From: Clostridium sp. UBA5530
GTDB taxonomy: Bacteria > Bacillota > Clostridia > Clostridiales > Clostridiaceae
Reading direction: 5' to 3'
Assembly: GCA_002423705.1 (NCBI GenBank)
Contig: DINW01000094.1
Coordinates: forward strand, 4,362 to 46,531
DNA: 42,170 nucleotides
The notes beneath the pieces are model-generated. The model was not told where the DNA came from. It made no database searches and saw nothing but the letters and a program-made list of their open reading frames with translations. Positions 41,965 through 42,170 of the stretch are shown here, in pieces. The translations under genes and the position numbers were made by a program. Each line of letters begins with the position of its first letter. Position 1 is the first letter of the stretch.

Positions 41965-42023
41965 ATAAGTTCATCTAAAATTTAAGGGGGAGGCAAAACT
42001 CCCTCTAAACCTAAGTTTCACTT

Positions 42024-42062
42024 TATAGCAGTTTGGAAACAGAGATTTTTCAAACTGCTATA
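42024..42062 (+). promoter_or_regulatory. stem-loop between oppA2 and oppB2
   Basis: TATAGCAGTTTG (42024-42035) pairs perfectly with CAAACTGCTATA (42051-42062). The stem sequence equals that after oppA1, with a different loop. A small GGGGGAG/CTCCCTC hairpin precedes it at about 41995-42006. Confidence 0.8.
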
Positions 42063-42085
42063 TTGTATCAGGAAGGAGATAGGAC

Positions 42086-42170
42086 ATGGGAAAGTATATA
42101 CTAAAGAGAATAGGATATATGATTATAAGTTTATTTTTTATAACTACTTTAACTTTTTTCTTAATGCATA
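42086..42170 (+). CDS. oppB: OppB permease, second copy, cut by the window edge
   Basis: Only the first 28 codons are present: YILKRIGYMIISLFFITTLT and FFLMH, nearly the same as the N-terminus of the OppB at 30193. ATG 42086 follows AGGAAGGAG. It shows that a second opp operon, in the same gene order at least for A and B, continues to the right. Confidence 0.9.
   Translation, partial: MGKYILKRIGYMIISLFFITTLTFFLMH

Noticed and set aside
1..42170. CRISPR array, prophage, tRNA or rRNA genes
   Set aside because: No regularly spaced repeats, phage structural genes, cloverleaf sequences or rRNA-like stretches were recognised.

Overview
The window looks like a chromosome segment of a low-GC, anaerobic Firmicute, most likely a Clostridium or close relative. 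The evidence is the strong A+T bias, G-rich Shine-Dalgarno sites, many intrinsic terminators, a complete [FeFe]-hydrogenase maturation set (hydE, hydG, hydF), an arginine deiminase operon with its own ArgR, and Bce-type and Opp-type transporters. The species cannot be fixed from the sequence alone. No rRNA, tRNA, CRISPR array, prophage or replication origin was seen.

Region by region. 1-8.7 kb is a patchwork of small regulatory and stress genes: a sigma/anti-sigma pair cut by the left edge, a CPBP membrane protease on the minus strand, a frameshifted AraC-family regulator, a MATE efflux pump behind a terminator-containing leader, an AraC-VOC fusion regulator, a hotdog thioesterase, an XRE regulator, a NimA-like flavin protein and a MerR regulator whose C-terminus resembles FlhA. 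8.7-11.2 kb is a minus-strand thiamine salvage operon (thiD-thiM-thiE) behind a TPP riboswitch. 11.5-14.2 kb holds a methyltransferase, a YbaK-type deacylase and a second ECF sigma/putative anti-sigma pair. 14.5-18.4 kb is arcA-argF-arcC-argR, which converts arginine to ornithine, ammonia, CO2 and ATP. 18.5-20.7 kb (minus) is a PTS-EIIC/EAL fusion. 21.0-25.2 kb is the TM1266-family gene plus hydE-hydG-hydF behind a promoter overlapped by a perfect 10-2-10 palindrome.

25.4-42.2 kb holds two interleaved transport systems. A BceRS-like two-component system (25.4-27.1 kb) is separated from a BceAB-like ABC transporter (37.0-39.8 kb) by a GNAT gene, a complete oppABCDF operon, an aminotransferase and an insertion sequence. 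A second opp operon (oppA, start of oppB) begins at 40.3 kb and runs off the right edge. The two oppA genes are close paralogues with matching promoters and matching hairpins after oppA.

Two repeat families recur between genes. One is a palindromic element of about 55-90 bp seen at six sites, plus two doubtful sites, in both orientations. The other is a 92-bp MITE (20776-20867) that looks like an internal-deletion derivative of the 1.1-kb IS at 35592-36718. Other points worth a second look are a perfect 21-bp inverted repeat that coincides with the frameshift in the first AraC gene, the MerR/FlhA-like fusion, and the IS protein, which lacks recognisable catalytic residues and has its ribosome-binding site inside a 21-bp hairpin.
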